64,000 nt of DNA from Aphis gossypii (taxonomy: Eukaryota; Arthropoda; Insecta; Hemiptera; Aphididae). Within the stretch, counting starts at the first letter, position 1; every line of letters begins with the position of its first letter. The position numbers were made by a program, and so were the translations under genes. The stretch lies in NCBI RefSeq assembly GCF_020184175.1, contig NW_026083216.1, forward strand, positions 1 through 64,000. Reading direction: 5' to 3'. The notes under the pieces are model-generated. The model ran no database searches. It saw only the letters and a program-made list of their open reading frames with translations, and was not told where the DNA came from. Positions 31,646 to 43,062 of the stretch are shown one piece after another.

Positions 31646-32488
31646 CTACTCCCGTCGAGGTGACGTCGGGAGACTATGGAACCTGTTGTCAAACACCGTC
31701 TCCATGTCCACCTCGTCGGCAAAGTGCGCGTCCGGTCCTCCCAGCAGTTCCGCCTCCTCTTCCGCTGATATTTCCATATCAACGGTTTGAGACGGGGCGG
31801 CTGTTGGATGTTCCGTAGCCCCGGTTGCTCCGGTAGGTATTGCTGCCTCCGGTACCGTGGCTACGGCGGGGGCCGGTGGCGCGGTACCTTGCTGCGGCGC
31901 TACCACTGTCGGGGCGGTGGTTGGAGGGGCTGTATTGGCCGGTTTTTGCAGGCGGTGTTGCTGAGATTGCTGCTGTCGGGCCCGGAGGTCCCGCATCCGT
32001 TGCAGGTTCCGGCGTTGACGGGCGTTCAGCGGGGCCGGAACGGTTGTGGGCGTCGTGGTTGCACCGCTTGGCGTCCGTGTGTGCGGTGACGGCGGATGAT
32101 TGGCGGTGGGCGGTGTCGGCCTGGTGATGTTTGGCCTTGGGACTGGCGGCATGACTGCCGGACGCACTTGGCGGTCGGCCCGTGCTGTGATCGTCGGTCG
32201 GGACGCCTGCCTGGGGCTACGCGACCTGTTCAGGCGGACCGCCGTCGTGGGATCACCGCTCGTTGCCCTACGGAAGACGGCCGTGCGGTCCTCCCAGCCG
32301 CGTGTGTACGCCGCCCACAACACCGGATCGCGCTGCAGCTGCTCCGTCGGCATCCGCCTCACCCGCGCTGCCGTGGTGATGTTGGTGGGCTCCTCCAAGC
32401 TTGCCACCCTCAGCAGTTCCTGGCTCCGTTCCAACAGCTCCGCCGCCTGCTGGATATTGGTCGCCGTGGCTGCCGTGTTTCGCTGCAT
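31646..32488 (-). CDS. Gypsy-2 ORF3, proline-rich protein in env position
   Basis: An intact 280-codon frame starting 25 bases after pol. It has a helical N-terminus rich in Gln/Glu/Leu (AAELLERSQELLRV), then residues 54-65 DPVLWAAYTRGW, matching the motif at residues 79-90 of Gypsy-1 ORF3. A Pro/Thr/Ala-rich centre follows, with a basic Gln/Arg patch (about 150-190), and an acidic C-terminus (VDMEISAEEEAELL). There is no signal peptide and no membrane helix. Shared position, length (280 against 285), motif and acidic tail indicate homology despite little other similarity, so the ORF is a maintained gene of this Gypsy lineage. Function unknown; a particle- or nucleic-acid-associated role is only a guess. 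Confidence 0.75.
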   Translation of the reverse strand: MQRNTAATATNIQQAAELLERSQELLRVASLEEPTNITTAARVRRMPTEQLQRDPVLWAAYTRGWEDRTAVFRRATSGDPTTAVRLNRSRSPRQASRPTITARADRQVRPAVMPPVPRPNITRPTPPTANHPPSPHTRTPSGATTTPTTVPAPLNARQRRNLQRMRDLRARQQQSQQHRLQKPANTAPPTTAPTVVAPQQGTAPPAPAVATVPEAAIPTGATGATEHPTAAPSQTVDMEISAEEEAELLGGPDAHFADEVDMETVFDNRFHSLPTSPRRE

Positions 32489-32512
32489 TATGCCGACTGA
32501 AATTCATTTAAT

Positions 32513-35500
32513 TTAGTTTTGGTTTGTTGGGGGTGGGTGGGTGGGGTGTGGTTGTGTTGCGGTCGTCGCCCGTTTGAGGCAGGACACGTGGATTTTGCGT
32601 GCGGGTTGTTGGTCCGTAAGGAACACGCCTTTACCCACACGTTTGTACAATTTTACCGGTCCCCACCATTTCGGTGCGAATCCGGCATGAAATTTTTTGT
32701 GCGCGCTCGACAGGTGGTGCGCTCTATAGTACACCGTGTCACCTGTTTTGTATTCGTGTCCGTCTGGTCCCCCGTTGCCGGTGGTGTGTCCAGTACGGCA
32801 CTCTCACGTGTCGCCCTGCCCTTATCTGTTTGTTCGGTCGAGCTGTCCGCTGTACGAGACAGTGCCCAATCCCCCGTCGTTTGCCCTCTCTGCCGAGGAC
32901 AAGTACCGACGGTGGATATCCTGTCTGGTCATTGCGTCTATTCCTGATTGAAAACAGTATAGGGGCTAACTTGGTGTCCCAGGTGTTGTGGTTACCGTCG
33001 ACGAGTAACGCGCGTAGACCCTTTTTATGTCCTGGTTGCGGCGTTCGACCGGTTGGCCCTCGGATGATATACCGGAGTTGTCCAACCCTCCGCCCCCCAT
33101 CGCTCGATCGCCTTACGCATATCGTTTGCTACGAACTGCGGGCCGTTGTCGCTTAAGCACACACGGGGGTATCCGAAACGTGAAAAGAACTCTCGTTCGA
33201 GTGTTTCGGTTATTGTTTTCGTAGTGGCTGTTCCGAGCGGGTACGCTTCGGTCCATCTACTAAACAAGTCCGTAGCAACCAGTAAATATTGTTTTCCCCT
33301 ACTCGTACGTGGATAGGGGCCCATGAGGTCTACGCTAATTACCTCCCAGGGTTGCCGGGGGCGTTCTGGGTGATCGGGTCATCTGCACGCGCGTTCAGTG
33401 GCTTGGTACACGCGCAAATGTGGCACGACTTGACATACAGTCGGACGTCGTTTTTTTGGCCGTTCCAAAAAAAACGTTGTCTTACCGCCCTGTATGTCTC
33501 CTTCCAACCTGGGTGGTTTGCGAGGACGTGGTCGTGGTATATCCAGATCACATTCTGCGCTTTGTCGTTCGGTACTACTATGGGTGTGTGTTCGCCCAAC
33601 TTCTTCCGCAGAAGCCCGTCGGCAAAGATGTATTGACCACTTTTTGCTGTGGTGCTTCCGTTGTTCATTATGTCTCGCGTTTTGGGGTCATTGGCCTGCC
33701 ACGTCGCGAGCACAGCGTGTGTGATGGTGTGGCCTTCGGTCGGCTTGTCCGGGTCCGTCGTGGCGAACAGGTTGTCGGCCGGTATGCTAGTAGCAGTGAC
33801 GGGTGTTGTGGTGGTGGGTGGTGTCGTGGGTACTCCTACTAGACGTTCCTCGAGGTGCTCCTCGTCTACCGGGGGCCGGGAGCCGGATTCCGCGACAGCA
33901 TGTCCGGCGCCTCGTTCTGTACGCCGGGTACATGCGTGGTTTTGTAGTCCAGGTTAGCCAGTTGTAGCGCCCACCTGGTTAACTTGGAATTTGTATTTTT
34001 GGCTCGGTGGAGCCACGTGAGGGCCGCGTTGTCTGTGTACAGGTCAAAGCGGCGAGCTTCCAAATATGGTCTAAACTTGTCCGTTGCCCAGATTATCGCG
34101 AGACACTCGCGTTCAACCGCGGCGTACCGTCTCTGCGTGTCACTGAACTTTCTGCTTGCGTAAGCGATTATCCGCCTTTCGTCCGGTCTGTCACCCCGTT
34201 GAAAAAGAACGGCACCTGCCCCTATTTCGCTAGCATCAGTCTGTAGGCAGAACGGTTTTCCGTAATCTGGTGTCGACAGTTTTGGCGAGTTGTACAGGCG
34301 CTTTTTATTGTGTTAAACGCTGCCTGTTCGGTCTCGGTCCATGACCATTTGGTACCCTGTTTGAGCCTGTTTGTTAGCGGTGCTATGGTGTCCCGTCGTT
34401 AGTTGTCGACGAACTGGCTGTACCAGTTGCAGACACCCAGGAACTTCCGTAGGTCCTTAACTTTAGCTGGTGTGGGGAAGTGCATGATGCCCTCTAGTTT
34501 CTCCGGTTGCTTATCTATGCCGTCGGAGGTGACTATGTGTCCGAGAAATGATATTTCGGTAGATCCGAAACTGCATTTTCCCGTGTTACACGTTAGCCCG
34601 TGTCTCTGTAGGCGTTCCAGAACTTTGTCCAAGTGGCACTGGTGTTCATCCGTAGTGTTTGAAAACACCACTATATCGTCAAGATATACGCGGACGAACT
34701 CGTCCAGGTACCCTCTCAATACTTCGTTCATTAAACGTACAAAAGTCATGGGGCTGTTCTTGAGGCCAAAGGGGAGGACTCGAAATTGATACAGACCTCG
34801 ACGCGTCCGGAATGCCGTATATTTTCGGGCGTTTTGGGTAAGTGGTACTTGCCAGTATCCAGACTTAAGGTCCAAAATGCTAAAAATTTTCGCGCCTCGC
34901 ATTTGACGTATCAACGTATTGAGGTCCGGCATTGGGTAAGCGTCGGACTCAGTGACGTCGTTGAGTCGTCGGTAGTCGATGCACAGTCGGGGCGAACCGT
35001 CTTTCTTTTTTGCTACGACAACGGGCGCGGCCCATGGCGACGTGCTTTGCTCTACAAGTCCCTGTTGTTCCATATCCTGTACCATGGTATCGATAATAAC
35101 CTGTTTTGCCTGCGGGTAGGGGTATGGTTTGAGCGCTATGGGTGTTTGGTTTTTTAAGAGAATATCGTGTTCGATTAATCTGGTGCGACCTACGTGACCG
35201 CTGAAAACGTCCGGGTAGTTGCGAATTACTTCGGTTATTTTCGCGCGTGTGTGTGTCTCCGTGTATTACCAAATTATCGATATCTGGTGTAGGTGGGGGG
35301 TGAGTATTCCGACCCTTCCAGCACGCCGTTGTTCTCCTATGTGACCCTAAGTGAATCGTGCTTGTTGTGTAGTCCCAGGTGACTTCGTTGTGTACCAGGA
35401 AGTCGTGTCCTAGGAGTATGTCGCAGTATAAGTTGTCCAGGATGGCTGCGGTGAAAATAACCGTCAGTTCTCCTATCCTGGCTTCGAATGTGGCGGTACC

Positions 35501-36080
35501 ACTTGTCATTGTGGTGTGTCCGTCCGCCATTCGTACGTGGGTGGGTTGTCCGTGGTGTGGTGTGCCGTGTGTGCGTGCAATGTTCGGGCTTACATATGAT
35601 TTTTGTGCTTGTGAGTCGAGTAGCGCTGTTACGAAGCCTGACCTAAATTCGAGCTCGACCGCGGGGGTCGGAATCTTGTCGGGGCATATTCGCTTTTCGT
35701 TACTCGACGTTGGCTGTGTACTGTAGCGGGGCAACTGGTTCTTAACCGCGTTACCGGTACTCTGGTAAGCGGTTTGCACCGCCATTATCAGATTGTCCGG
35801 TACGGTTGCCTCTGTGCTACTTGTACGTTCCAACGGTGCACACGTTGATTTCATAGTAGTAGTCTGTGCGTGTTTGTGTGGTGTCGACGACCTACTACTT
35901 GATGAAATTTTATGTGTGCGGGCGGGCGATATATCTGAAGACGCCGAGTTTGTCGATGCGCGTTTGACAGTTATATCCCCGTCCGTATTGCCGAACGTTG
36001 TTGGCGGTGGCGTGATCGTGTGTGTGTGTGTAAGTGAGGCGGCGGCGCGGACAAATGTTCGCCGACTCAGTTTCCGTTTC
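32513..36080 (-). pseudogene. pol: Gypsy-2 Pol: PR-RT-RNase H-IN, frameshifted
   Basis: Entered from gag by the GGGAAAC heptamer at 36,082. Protease has ALLDSQAQKSYV near 35,620 (DSQ, as in Gypsy-1) and LLGHDFL. RT lies at 35,085-34,399 (KKDGSPRLCIDYRRLN, LDLKSGYWQ, YLDDIVVF). RNase H runs from about 34,330 to 33,870 (YTDNAALTWLHRAK). Integrase has its HHCC finger at 33,620-33,400 and a DDE core in 33,324-33,025 (MGPYPRTSRGK, LSDNGPQF). The C-terminal GPY module is at 32,734-32,513 (FHAGFAPKWWGPV). Several frameshifts (near 35,250, 34,300, 33,050) and a stop at about 34,400 break it, although the LTRs are almost identical. Confidence 0.88.
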
Positions 36081-37593
36081 CCGAAACCGGTGTGTGCTCG
36101 GGGCAGTCACTGTTCCAGTGAGGCCCTCCACAATGCTTGCACGGGTTGGGCGGTAGCGGTTTTCCAGCTGTACCGTCCCGTGTTCGCGACTGGTGGGTCG
36201 GCCGGTTGCGCGGGTCTGTTCGACCTGTTTGTATTGCGGTTTCGGTCGCGGTAGCGATAGCGTTGGTGGTGGTATTTCTTCCGGTGTGTAATCTAATATG
36301 CTCGCGATCCGGCGAAGGTCAGCGAATGTCGCGGGACTTTGCAGACGTATGTGTGTGCGGTACTCATCTCGCGTTAATCCGGTTATCGTACTGACTAGCT
36401 GTGGTTCAGGTAGCCCGGTGTTGATACGGCGCGCGAGTTGGTTTTTTCCTTATCACGAACTCCGTAAGTGTCTGTGTGGCCGTTTGTCTCACCGATACTA
36501 TCTCAGCCCGCAGCCGGGATTGCATGTCCGCGTTGTCGAACTTCTCCAAAAATTCGGCGCGGAACTCATCCCAGGTGAGGTCCAGCAACCTGATGGTGCT
36601 CCACCAAGTACTGGCCACGCCCTTCAGCTGCGGTTCTATAATGTTAGTCCAGCCCGACCTATCTATCCGTGACTGGTATAGTATCGACTCCGCCTTGTGT
36701 ATAAACCGTACCGGGTCCTCTGGTGTGGTGCCGTGGAACTCCGGCAGCGAAAACCTCGCTGTACGTACCTCGTCGTACGGTATAATTGTTGACTGGTGCG
36801 TTTCATATGTGTGCGAGGGTGTTGGCACATTGTGACTACACGCCGTGTTTTCGAAACGTACGGAACGGCCGGGTACGTGATCGGATTGTTGGTATTCCGC
36901 GGCACGCGGTTCGCGTGGCGCGGGGTAATCGTTCCGTAGTCCGTGACAGTCGACGTGTTTGCGTGTGTGTGTGTGCGCGCTCGCGTGCTATCGGTCACCG
37001 ATGTCTCCGGCGTGTTCCGGTGCTGTCCTGATAACATCGTGCTGTGGAGGCGGTACGGTGACGGTGCCTCCGGTTGTTGTTCCGGCGCCTGTTGAGACAC
37101 ACACCAATTTCCAAACGTCGCATTGTCTCTGCTATGCGACGCTGGTCGTCACCGAAACGGATCATGCAGCTCTCGAGCATAGCCAGTCGCGATTCCAGAC
37201 TGTCTGCTCGCGGCGGGGGGCGTTGCCGATCTCTGGGCCTCCTGAATTATGTCGCGGCCCCTTCTGATCATGTCCGTCCGTCAGTTGCTGATTGTGTGGT
37301 GTGGGTGGTTGGTTGTTGGTGTTTTGCGGCTGGTGGGTGTCTGTGCGGTTGTCCGCTGTGGTCTCGGATGGTGAGGGCTGGAGTGCCTGACTCGAATCCG
37401 AGCCGCTTCCGGTCTGCCCAACGGTCTCCATGGGCTGGAACCGGACAGCGTTGGCCTGCAGATCCATATCCGCGAAATGTTGGGACAGCCGGATTTCGAG
37501 GGCGTCTTTTGCGCCCCCATCTGGTAGTCCGCGTTGCCTACATTCATAACGTAGTTCCGCGACGGTCAACTCGTTAATATATTTTCCCGACAT
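36067..37593 (-). pseudogene. gag: Gypsy-2 Gag with SAP domain, frameshifted
   Basis: The start at 37,593 gives an N-terminal SAP-type motif at residues 7-40 (LTVAELRYECRQRGL, then GGAKDALEIRLSQHF). The frame breaks near 37,180, the capsid-like domain resumes at 36,828-36,406 (ARFSLPEFHGTTPEDPVRF, ASTWWSTI, SVRQTATQTLTEF), breaks again at an A-run, and the zinc knuckle CKHCGGPHWNSDC lies near 36,130. Same domain order as Gypsy-1 Gag. Small indels, not large deletions, are the cause of the breaks. Confidence 0.82.
36076..36082 (-). promoter_or_regulatory. Minus-one ribosomal frameshift heptamer, Gypsy-2
   Basis: On the minus strand GGGAAAC lies in the gag codons TCG GGA AAC, four codons before the gag stop (36,069-36,067). 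Slipping back one base gives a frame open through to the protease ORF at 35,854. A short GGCG/CGCC pairing follows downstream. The arrangement is identical to Gypsy-1. Confidence 0.75.
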
Positions 37594-38233
37594 GTCGTCC
37601 GGTCGGTTTTCCGGTGCTGTGTACGGGAACGATATACGTGGCTGTTGTCGGTGGGGCGGGTGTCCCGTTCCTCCGATTACGAGTGATTCGTTTATCGGTA
37701 TTTATTTCCGTCCGAATGTAGGTCAGTGGGTTTTTTGTTGTTGTGTGTGTGCCCGGCAATCACCTAACCGGTTTTCGTGATGTGTGCCGGGCTGCGCGTG
37801 TGTGCGTTATCCGATCGACTATCGCGATTACGACTTCGGCGGCGGTCGCTTTGGGCGGCGGCGGCGGTCCGGTTTGGTGTATTTTTGTCCCGGGCGTTTG
37901 CGGGTGGCGGTGCTGGGCGGTGGTTGTGTGACCTTGTCGCGCTCCTGCGTTCCTACCTATCCTATTCCGTGTGTGTTTGCAGTGTCGCGCGCGCGCTGAA
38001 ATCGGTGCGTCCGTAAGTCGGGCGGCGCGGACGGTCGGTCGTTACGTGCTTTATGGTTATGTTACGTAACGCCGGGTTTTTTCCGTTACCGCCTGCAAAC
38101 CACGTTTCCGTCGTATGGAATCGGGGACTTTCCGCAAGTTTTACAACAGGGGGTGCAATGGGGTGGGTAGTATATGGTAAGTAAATGATAATAATCTTCA
38201 CTTACCGGTGATTCCTTTTCGGGGAGCCAAATC

Positions 38234-38688
38234 TGTCGCGGTACCTCGGTGTTTGTCGCGAAGCTGACGCGCACAGCGATGAAAAAATAAAACAAGTACA
38301 CGTGGGGAACGTGGAAAGGACAAAAAAAATAACACGCTAGATAAAAACAAGCAGTTCGTTGGTTTAAACGGGGCGTGATCGCCGTATATTTGAAGTTGCT
38401 GCAAATGTCGGTGACAAAAGTAAAATGAAATAAAGAAACAAAGAATGGCCGTTTAGTTACGGTTGTCGGTGTGACGAGGGTGGAGTAGATCGGTCCGCGG
38501 TGTTCGTCGGGACAGTCGAAAAACTAGTGACCGAACGAGTCCGCGGTACCGGCGGTTGACAATTCCAGACGCGCTTATCGCGCGTCGATGTCGGCCGTCG
38601 TCGATTGGCGGTTGGGCAGGCAGGTGACGGCGCGGGTATCCGTGCAAAGGTCGCTTGTATTCAGCGACTATTACGCGGGACCGCGTCA
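38234..38688 (-). repeat. Gypsy-2 5' LTR
   Basis: Near-identical partner of 30,963-31,417. On the minus strand it is followed after two or three bases by TTGGCTCCCCGAAAAGG, which has the TGG start of a tRNA primer-binding site. Confidence 0.9.
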
Positions 38689-38809
38689 ACATATTCATAT
38701 ATCTATATGATTGTTAATAATTTATATTATTACTACTAAGTTATATTATATTATTAATATTAATCCTTATTATATTTTTATAATATTTATATATTCTATT
38801 TATACATTT

Positions 38810-40573
38810 TTATTTTACTTTTAGTAAGGGCGGCATATTATTTAGGGCTAGTCTGTCTGGTGTGTCACCTAGTAGCTTTTCCTTAGCCTCATTCCCTTTT
38901 GCTGATGACGTCACATATATGACTTCTCTTTCTTTATTCGTTATATCGTTAGTCGTAGTTCTTGTTCGATGGCCTATTGCCCTCATAGTGGTCAGTTTAC
39001 ATTTATAACTTATGTATATAAACACCAAAAGAAACAAGGAGAATATTAACAATCCCATAATTGCGTACATCATTAATGAATTGATATTACTTTGCACTTC
39101 CACTCCAGATTGTCTGAGTATTTCCTCGTCTATCATGTTCTCTATTTCGTCTAATGAGTGTGCCATTTCGTGTACGTTATCGAGTTTGCGTGAGTCGAAC
39201 TTATGTCTATACTTTTCTATTTTAATGTCTTTGATACTGTTATTGATCTTATACGATATACTCCCTACTCCGATCTTAGGTATGAAATTTGTGAAATACT
39301 TCGTTTTTATTTCCCTAGTCGGATTTAATACTACATGTTCTGCATAAGCTCTACATTCTTGATTCAGTTTAATTATCCCTCGATTTTTAATTTTTTCTAT
39401 ATATGGTTCTTGTATTCCCTGACACGTAATTGTTAATGTATCTTTTCTTGTTGTCTATATCCATGTGTTGGCATACTTAAGTTTGTGGTATATATTTTTA
39501 GAAATAATGATTACTCCTGATTCACAATTCTGTGGTAACTGGTCTGGATTTTTAAATAAAGAAATTTCACACGGTTGTTCTTTTGATTCGTGTTGTATTG
39601 GTTGGAAATCTGGGCAAATAGTAAATGTTTCTGTTTCAGTAATGTGTAATAGTTCTGTTTCGGTAAATGTTGTAAATTGTCTACGATTTTTAGTTATTCC
39701 TACATATTGGTATTCTGGTTTCAATACTATACTATGTGTTTTGTTATCCGGTCGATCAATGTCTACAGGATGTGGTATAGGTATGATTTTAAATAAAGTT
39801 AATTGGGTTTCCGTTATCAACGGTATTTTTATCAGAAATACTATTTGATCACCACTATAAAATACTGCAATTTTAGTTATTTTCGTAAATTCGTGTATTT
39901 CACTTGGAAATGTTCCCATTGGTAAGTTTAAGTTAAGTGGTAGGTTTAATTTTACTTCTACTAGTTGCGCTGCAAGTTCTCGCGGTGTTACTAAGCTTGG
40001 GAGTAAAACACCTGTCCTAGCCGCAGTTATTATGGTGCTTTAAGTTTGGGTTTCGTAAGAGTATTGTGTCATTAACGCTGTAAATATACTAAAAATTCTA
40101 TTTGAAAGTAACAAGGTTTCTAAAGTATACGTATTGTTTATTAGAGCTTTTATGTTTGTTTCTAGACTTAGTTGTTTTTGTTTTAATTCGTCATATAACC
40201 AGTTTAGTTCCGTCGAAGCACTATTTATTCCTACTATTGAAGATTTGACTATAGTGGTCTGGTCTTTTATAACATGTATCATGCGTTCGTTGGTACCTTC
40301 GACTTTATCTATGTGTCGTAAAGTTTCCTCCTCACATTCCTCATCACAAACTCCGAATAAAATTTTCATTGCCGAACCTATTATATTTACTAACCCTCTT
40401 TTCACTCTAGCACTACGTATGGTTGTGTGTTCTCCTGGTGACACATATCTACCAATAGATTCGTACTTTTGTTTTCGTTGGACGGATATTTCATTAAAAG
40501 TTGTTTTTAACACATTTTCGTATTTGGAGCACATCTTTCGATCGGTCATGTTTCCCTTACAATGCTCGTCCAT
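38810..40573 (-). pseudogene. env: Errantivirus env (F-type fusion protein), two stops
   Basis: A single minus-strand frame carries a baculovirus-F/errantivirus-type envelope. A furin-type site (ARVKR, then GLVNIIGS as the fusion-peptide-like start) lies near 40,400, followed by heptad-rich segments, and a C-terminal membrane helix (LLIFSLFLLVFIYI, near 39,030) with a basic cytoplasmic tail. Such proteins fuse viral and cell membranes. The same frame can be followed upstream to about 40,800, where a short hydrophobic leader may be the signal peptide. Nonsense codons at 40,042-40,040 and 39,457-39,455 (and probably one more near 40,640) disable it. It follows integrase and the accessory ORFs of the element. 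Confidence 0.8.
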
Positions 40574-40908
40574 ATTTCTAATTTCTAATTCTAATTGATA
40601 ATGTCTTAAATCATAGTCACTTAACGGTATATAAGTTACGAGCTCCCAAGAGCTCCTATTATTCTGATTTCACCTTAGTTTTCATAAAATATACTTGTTT
40701 CATTTTTAAATTCTTCTATGGTGTATGGCGACTGTCCTTGCACCATCATTATACACAAAAACCTATATAATAATATGCTAATTAGACATATATTTACCTT
40801 AATTAATTTAATAGGTAATTTTACGTTACTATTGTTTTATTACTTAAATATAAATTAACTTATTAATTCTAACTAAAACTATTCGCGATTATTTGTACAA
40901 ATATTTTG

Positions 40909-41631
40909 TTAAAAATATCCCCTCGACGTTGTCCTCAGAATTTCTCTTTTCATGATCCAGCACATAGGGCTTGTATAGGGCTCATCGCTTTGTATGATTC
41001 TCAAGAGGTCTGATCTCAAAGTTGCAATGGATTGCTCTATTACGTGAGGACTCATCGGGTAAGGCATAAGTGCTGCCGCAGAGTGCACATGATGGTCAAA
41101 GCAGACGGGGATCCCCCTGTCCCCTACTACGAAGTAGTGTCTTTGGTGTTTTATTTTTCTACCCAAATTTATAAGGAATTTGGTTTTTAAATTCCATCTG
41201 GTGGAGCGATCTCTGCCAGAAAAGAAGCTCACGCTTCTCAACAAGTTCATGGTGGGTAACCACATGTGCGGCCTTTCATACGTTATCGGTGTCAAATGTA
41301 TCCTTCGGTTTCCTTCACTTCGGAATTCGTCCAAAATACATTTGCAGAGTACCGATTCCTCTGACAGTGTTTCATGTGGTTCATGCCAATCCCAGCAGAT
41401 TACGTTATGTGCACCAAATATGGGCGAGTACATAGGGTTTCTTTCAAACTCCATGCACCCCAGATACGTGTACAACTTCATTTCCCCCAACATTTCATCT
41501 CCCCTATTTAACCGGAGAGTCACCAGACGTCCTCCTGCGGTTTCTTTTATTTTCAACCCGAATTCAGGAACTACGTTGAACCGTGCATTTTCCACCAATG
41601 GCACTATGCGCCTATGCCCTTCCGTTGTCAA
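40909..41631 (-). CDS. Unrecognised 240-aa accessory protein
   Basis: An intact 240-codon frame (MTTEGHRRIVPLVENARF at the start) between the membrane-protein ORF and env of the errantivirus-like element. It is soluble-looking, without a signal peptide or membrane segment, and rich in Arg, His, Met and Trp. Segments such as CWDWHEPHETL (about 77-87) and RHYFVVGDRGIPVCFDHH (about 165-182) contain clustered His, Cys and Asp that could bind metal. Its DNA is close to half GC, while both neighbours are near a quarter to a third, which suggests a different origin or selection on codon use. I recognise no family. It is one of the few frames of the element without a stop. Confidence 0.6.
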   Translation of the reverse strand: MTTEGHRRIVPLVENARFNVVPEFGLKIKETAGGRLVTLRLNRGDEMLGEMKLYTYLGCMEFERNPMYSPIFGAHNVICWDWHEPHETLSEESVLCKCILDEFRSEGNRRIHLTPITYERPHMWLPTMNLLRSVSFFSGRDRSTRWNLKTKFLINLGRKIKHQRHYFVVGDRGIPVCFDHHVHSAAALMPYPMSPHVIEQSIATLRSDLLRIIQSDEPYTSPMCWIMKREILRTTSRGYF

Positions 41632-41798
41632 ATAAATTACTTCAATTTGTCGGCTCCTATAATATAGTTTAACTCTTATAGTACTTTTGTTTATTAGTGT
41701 AAAGTTTAAAACTAACTACATTTGTATCTTAATACTAAAATAAATTTGATTTACTATCTTTATTTTGTTTATGTTTTTTTTTTTTTTTATTATTTTTT

Positions 41799-42653
41799 TT
41801 ATATACTAGTTTCCCTCATCATGTTTAACTTTGTTCCTTGTTCGTGTATTAAGTTTACTACATATCTGTATCTGTATCTGTTCACACATCTAAAATTATG
41901 GTGTATACTTATAATTAGTAGTACAATGGTCATTATTAGAATGCTTACTCCTACACATATTATAAAATTATAATAATGTATCTTGAATTTAGGATTTTCT
42001 AGATTTGTTACGAATTGTGTGTTGGTGTTATTAATAATTATTTTACTAGTTATATTTGATCTATCCTCTATTCCTTCTGTGGTATCCAACGTGATATCGC
42101 CATAGTCAAACTCATTTACTACATTTGTTACATTTGTGGGTTCTACCGTTGTTAAGTTTGCTTTAATTATTTGCGATGTTATTTCGTAATTGGTATTATT
42201 TATATTATTGTTATAGTCGAAATTATTTAGTGTAGTTAAGTTATAGTCATGCTCACTTGTCATGACAGGTTTTATTGTAGTTGAAATTGTCTGCGATGTT
42301 GCATTAGTTATGTTGGTTTTATGTAGTAATTTTGAGTGTATGACACTTAGGTGTCTAACATTTTTTGGAAATGATATGAATTTTTCATTGTCTCATCCTA
42401 TCGTTTTCAATGTTATCTCACACGTTTTTTCAATAGTAAATTTTGTTAAAGTGTTATTCAATACAATAGTCGTAGGTTTTATGGAGAATATACACCCTAG
42501 GTTCATATGTACCCGTGTGTTGTTCTCATCATTCAAAGCTAAAGTTATACGTTCCGTTGTTCCCCAAGTCGTTCGTTGAAGTTCAACACGACTATTGTTT
42601 ACTTCATAAAAAACTATTGTTTCTTCATGGCTCGATACTCCCTTTACCGTCAT
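41799..42653 (-). pseudogene. Membrane glycoprotein-like accessory ORF, one stop
   Basis: One minus-strand frame of about 285 codons with a TGA at 42,395-42,393. The N-terminal part (from 42,653) is beta-rich looking. The centre is Asn/Thr-rich with many N-x-T/S sequons, as in heavily glycosylated stalks. A hydrophobic segment (FIICVGVSILIMTIVLLII, near 41,950) and a short basic tail follow. The layout is that of a type I or signal-anchor membrane protein, but no clear signal peptide is seen at the first methionine. It sits between integrase and the 240-aa ORF, separate from the F-type env. A second surface protein is one possibility; the family is unknown. Confidence 0.5.
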
Positions 42654-42855
42654 AATGATTAACCTATAATTTCATTACTTATTACTTATATTATTTTATT
42701 ATTCTATTACTTATTATACATTTATACTCTATATCTATACTTAATATTATTACTTTTTTTATTATTTTTTATATTATCTATTTCTGTTCATACATTCTCA
42801 ACAATTAGTCCATTCTGTCGCTTCTTTTACGACTTACCATTACCATTCGTTTCAT

Positions 42856-43062
42856 TTATTTTCTATATTTTTTCCTATCGTGTTCTAACATTTCGTCAGC
42901 CTCCGGCATTACGTCTAACCAATCGTTTATTATTATACAAAATTGTTCTCTCAAGTCGTTCTTTTCATAAACGTCGTGTATATAAACCGTAATGTTTTTC
43001 GTAAATCGCTCTAATTCCGATTTCGAATATGGTTCGCTCAATTTCTTATTAGCATTTTCCAT
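42856..43062 (-). CDS. Small charged accessory ORF, probably spliced
   Basis: 68 codons from the methionine at 43,062. The frame is open upstream to 43,174, just behind a pyrimidine-rich TTTTTAG that could be a splice acceptor, giving about 106 codons. It is rich in Lys and Glu, with helical stretches (SKSELERFTKNITVYIHDV, then an acidic segment near the end). Errantiviruses express downstream genes from spliced mRNAs, which fits an acceptor here. No family recognised. It is the first ORF after integrase. Confidence 0.45.
   Translation of the reverse strand: MENANKKLSEPYSKSELERFTKNITVYIHDVYEKNDLREQFCIIINDWLDVMPEADEMLEHDRKKYRK

Larger units (their letters stand above)
30963..38688 (-). mobile_element. 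Ty3/Gypsy LTR retrotransposon, Gypsy-2 (7.7 kb)
   Basis: Two 455-bp LTRs (30,963-31,417 and 38,234-38,688) differ by eye at two positions only. The element is flanked by the 4-bp duplication ACAT (30,959-30,962 and 38,689-38,692). On the minus strand: LTR, gag with SAP domain, frameshift site, pol, ORF3, polypurine tract, LTR. It is a relative of Gypsy-1. It inserted into the errantivirus-like element between env and the exonuclease-like ORF. Confidence 0.93.

Noticed and set aside
31317..32516. Several plus-strand frames (up to 157 codons) opposite Gypsy-2 ORF3
   Set aside because: Same reason: GC-rich complement of a conserved minus-strand ORF, with no recognisable domain.
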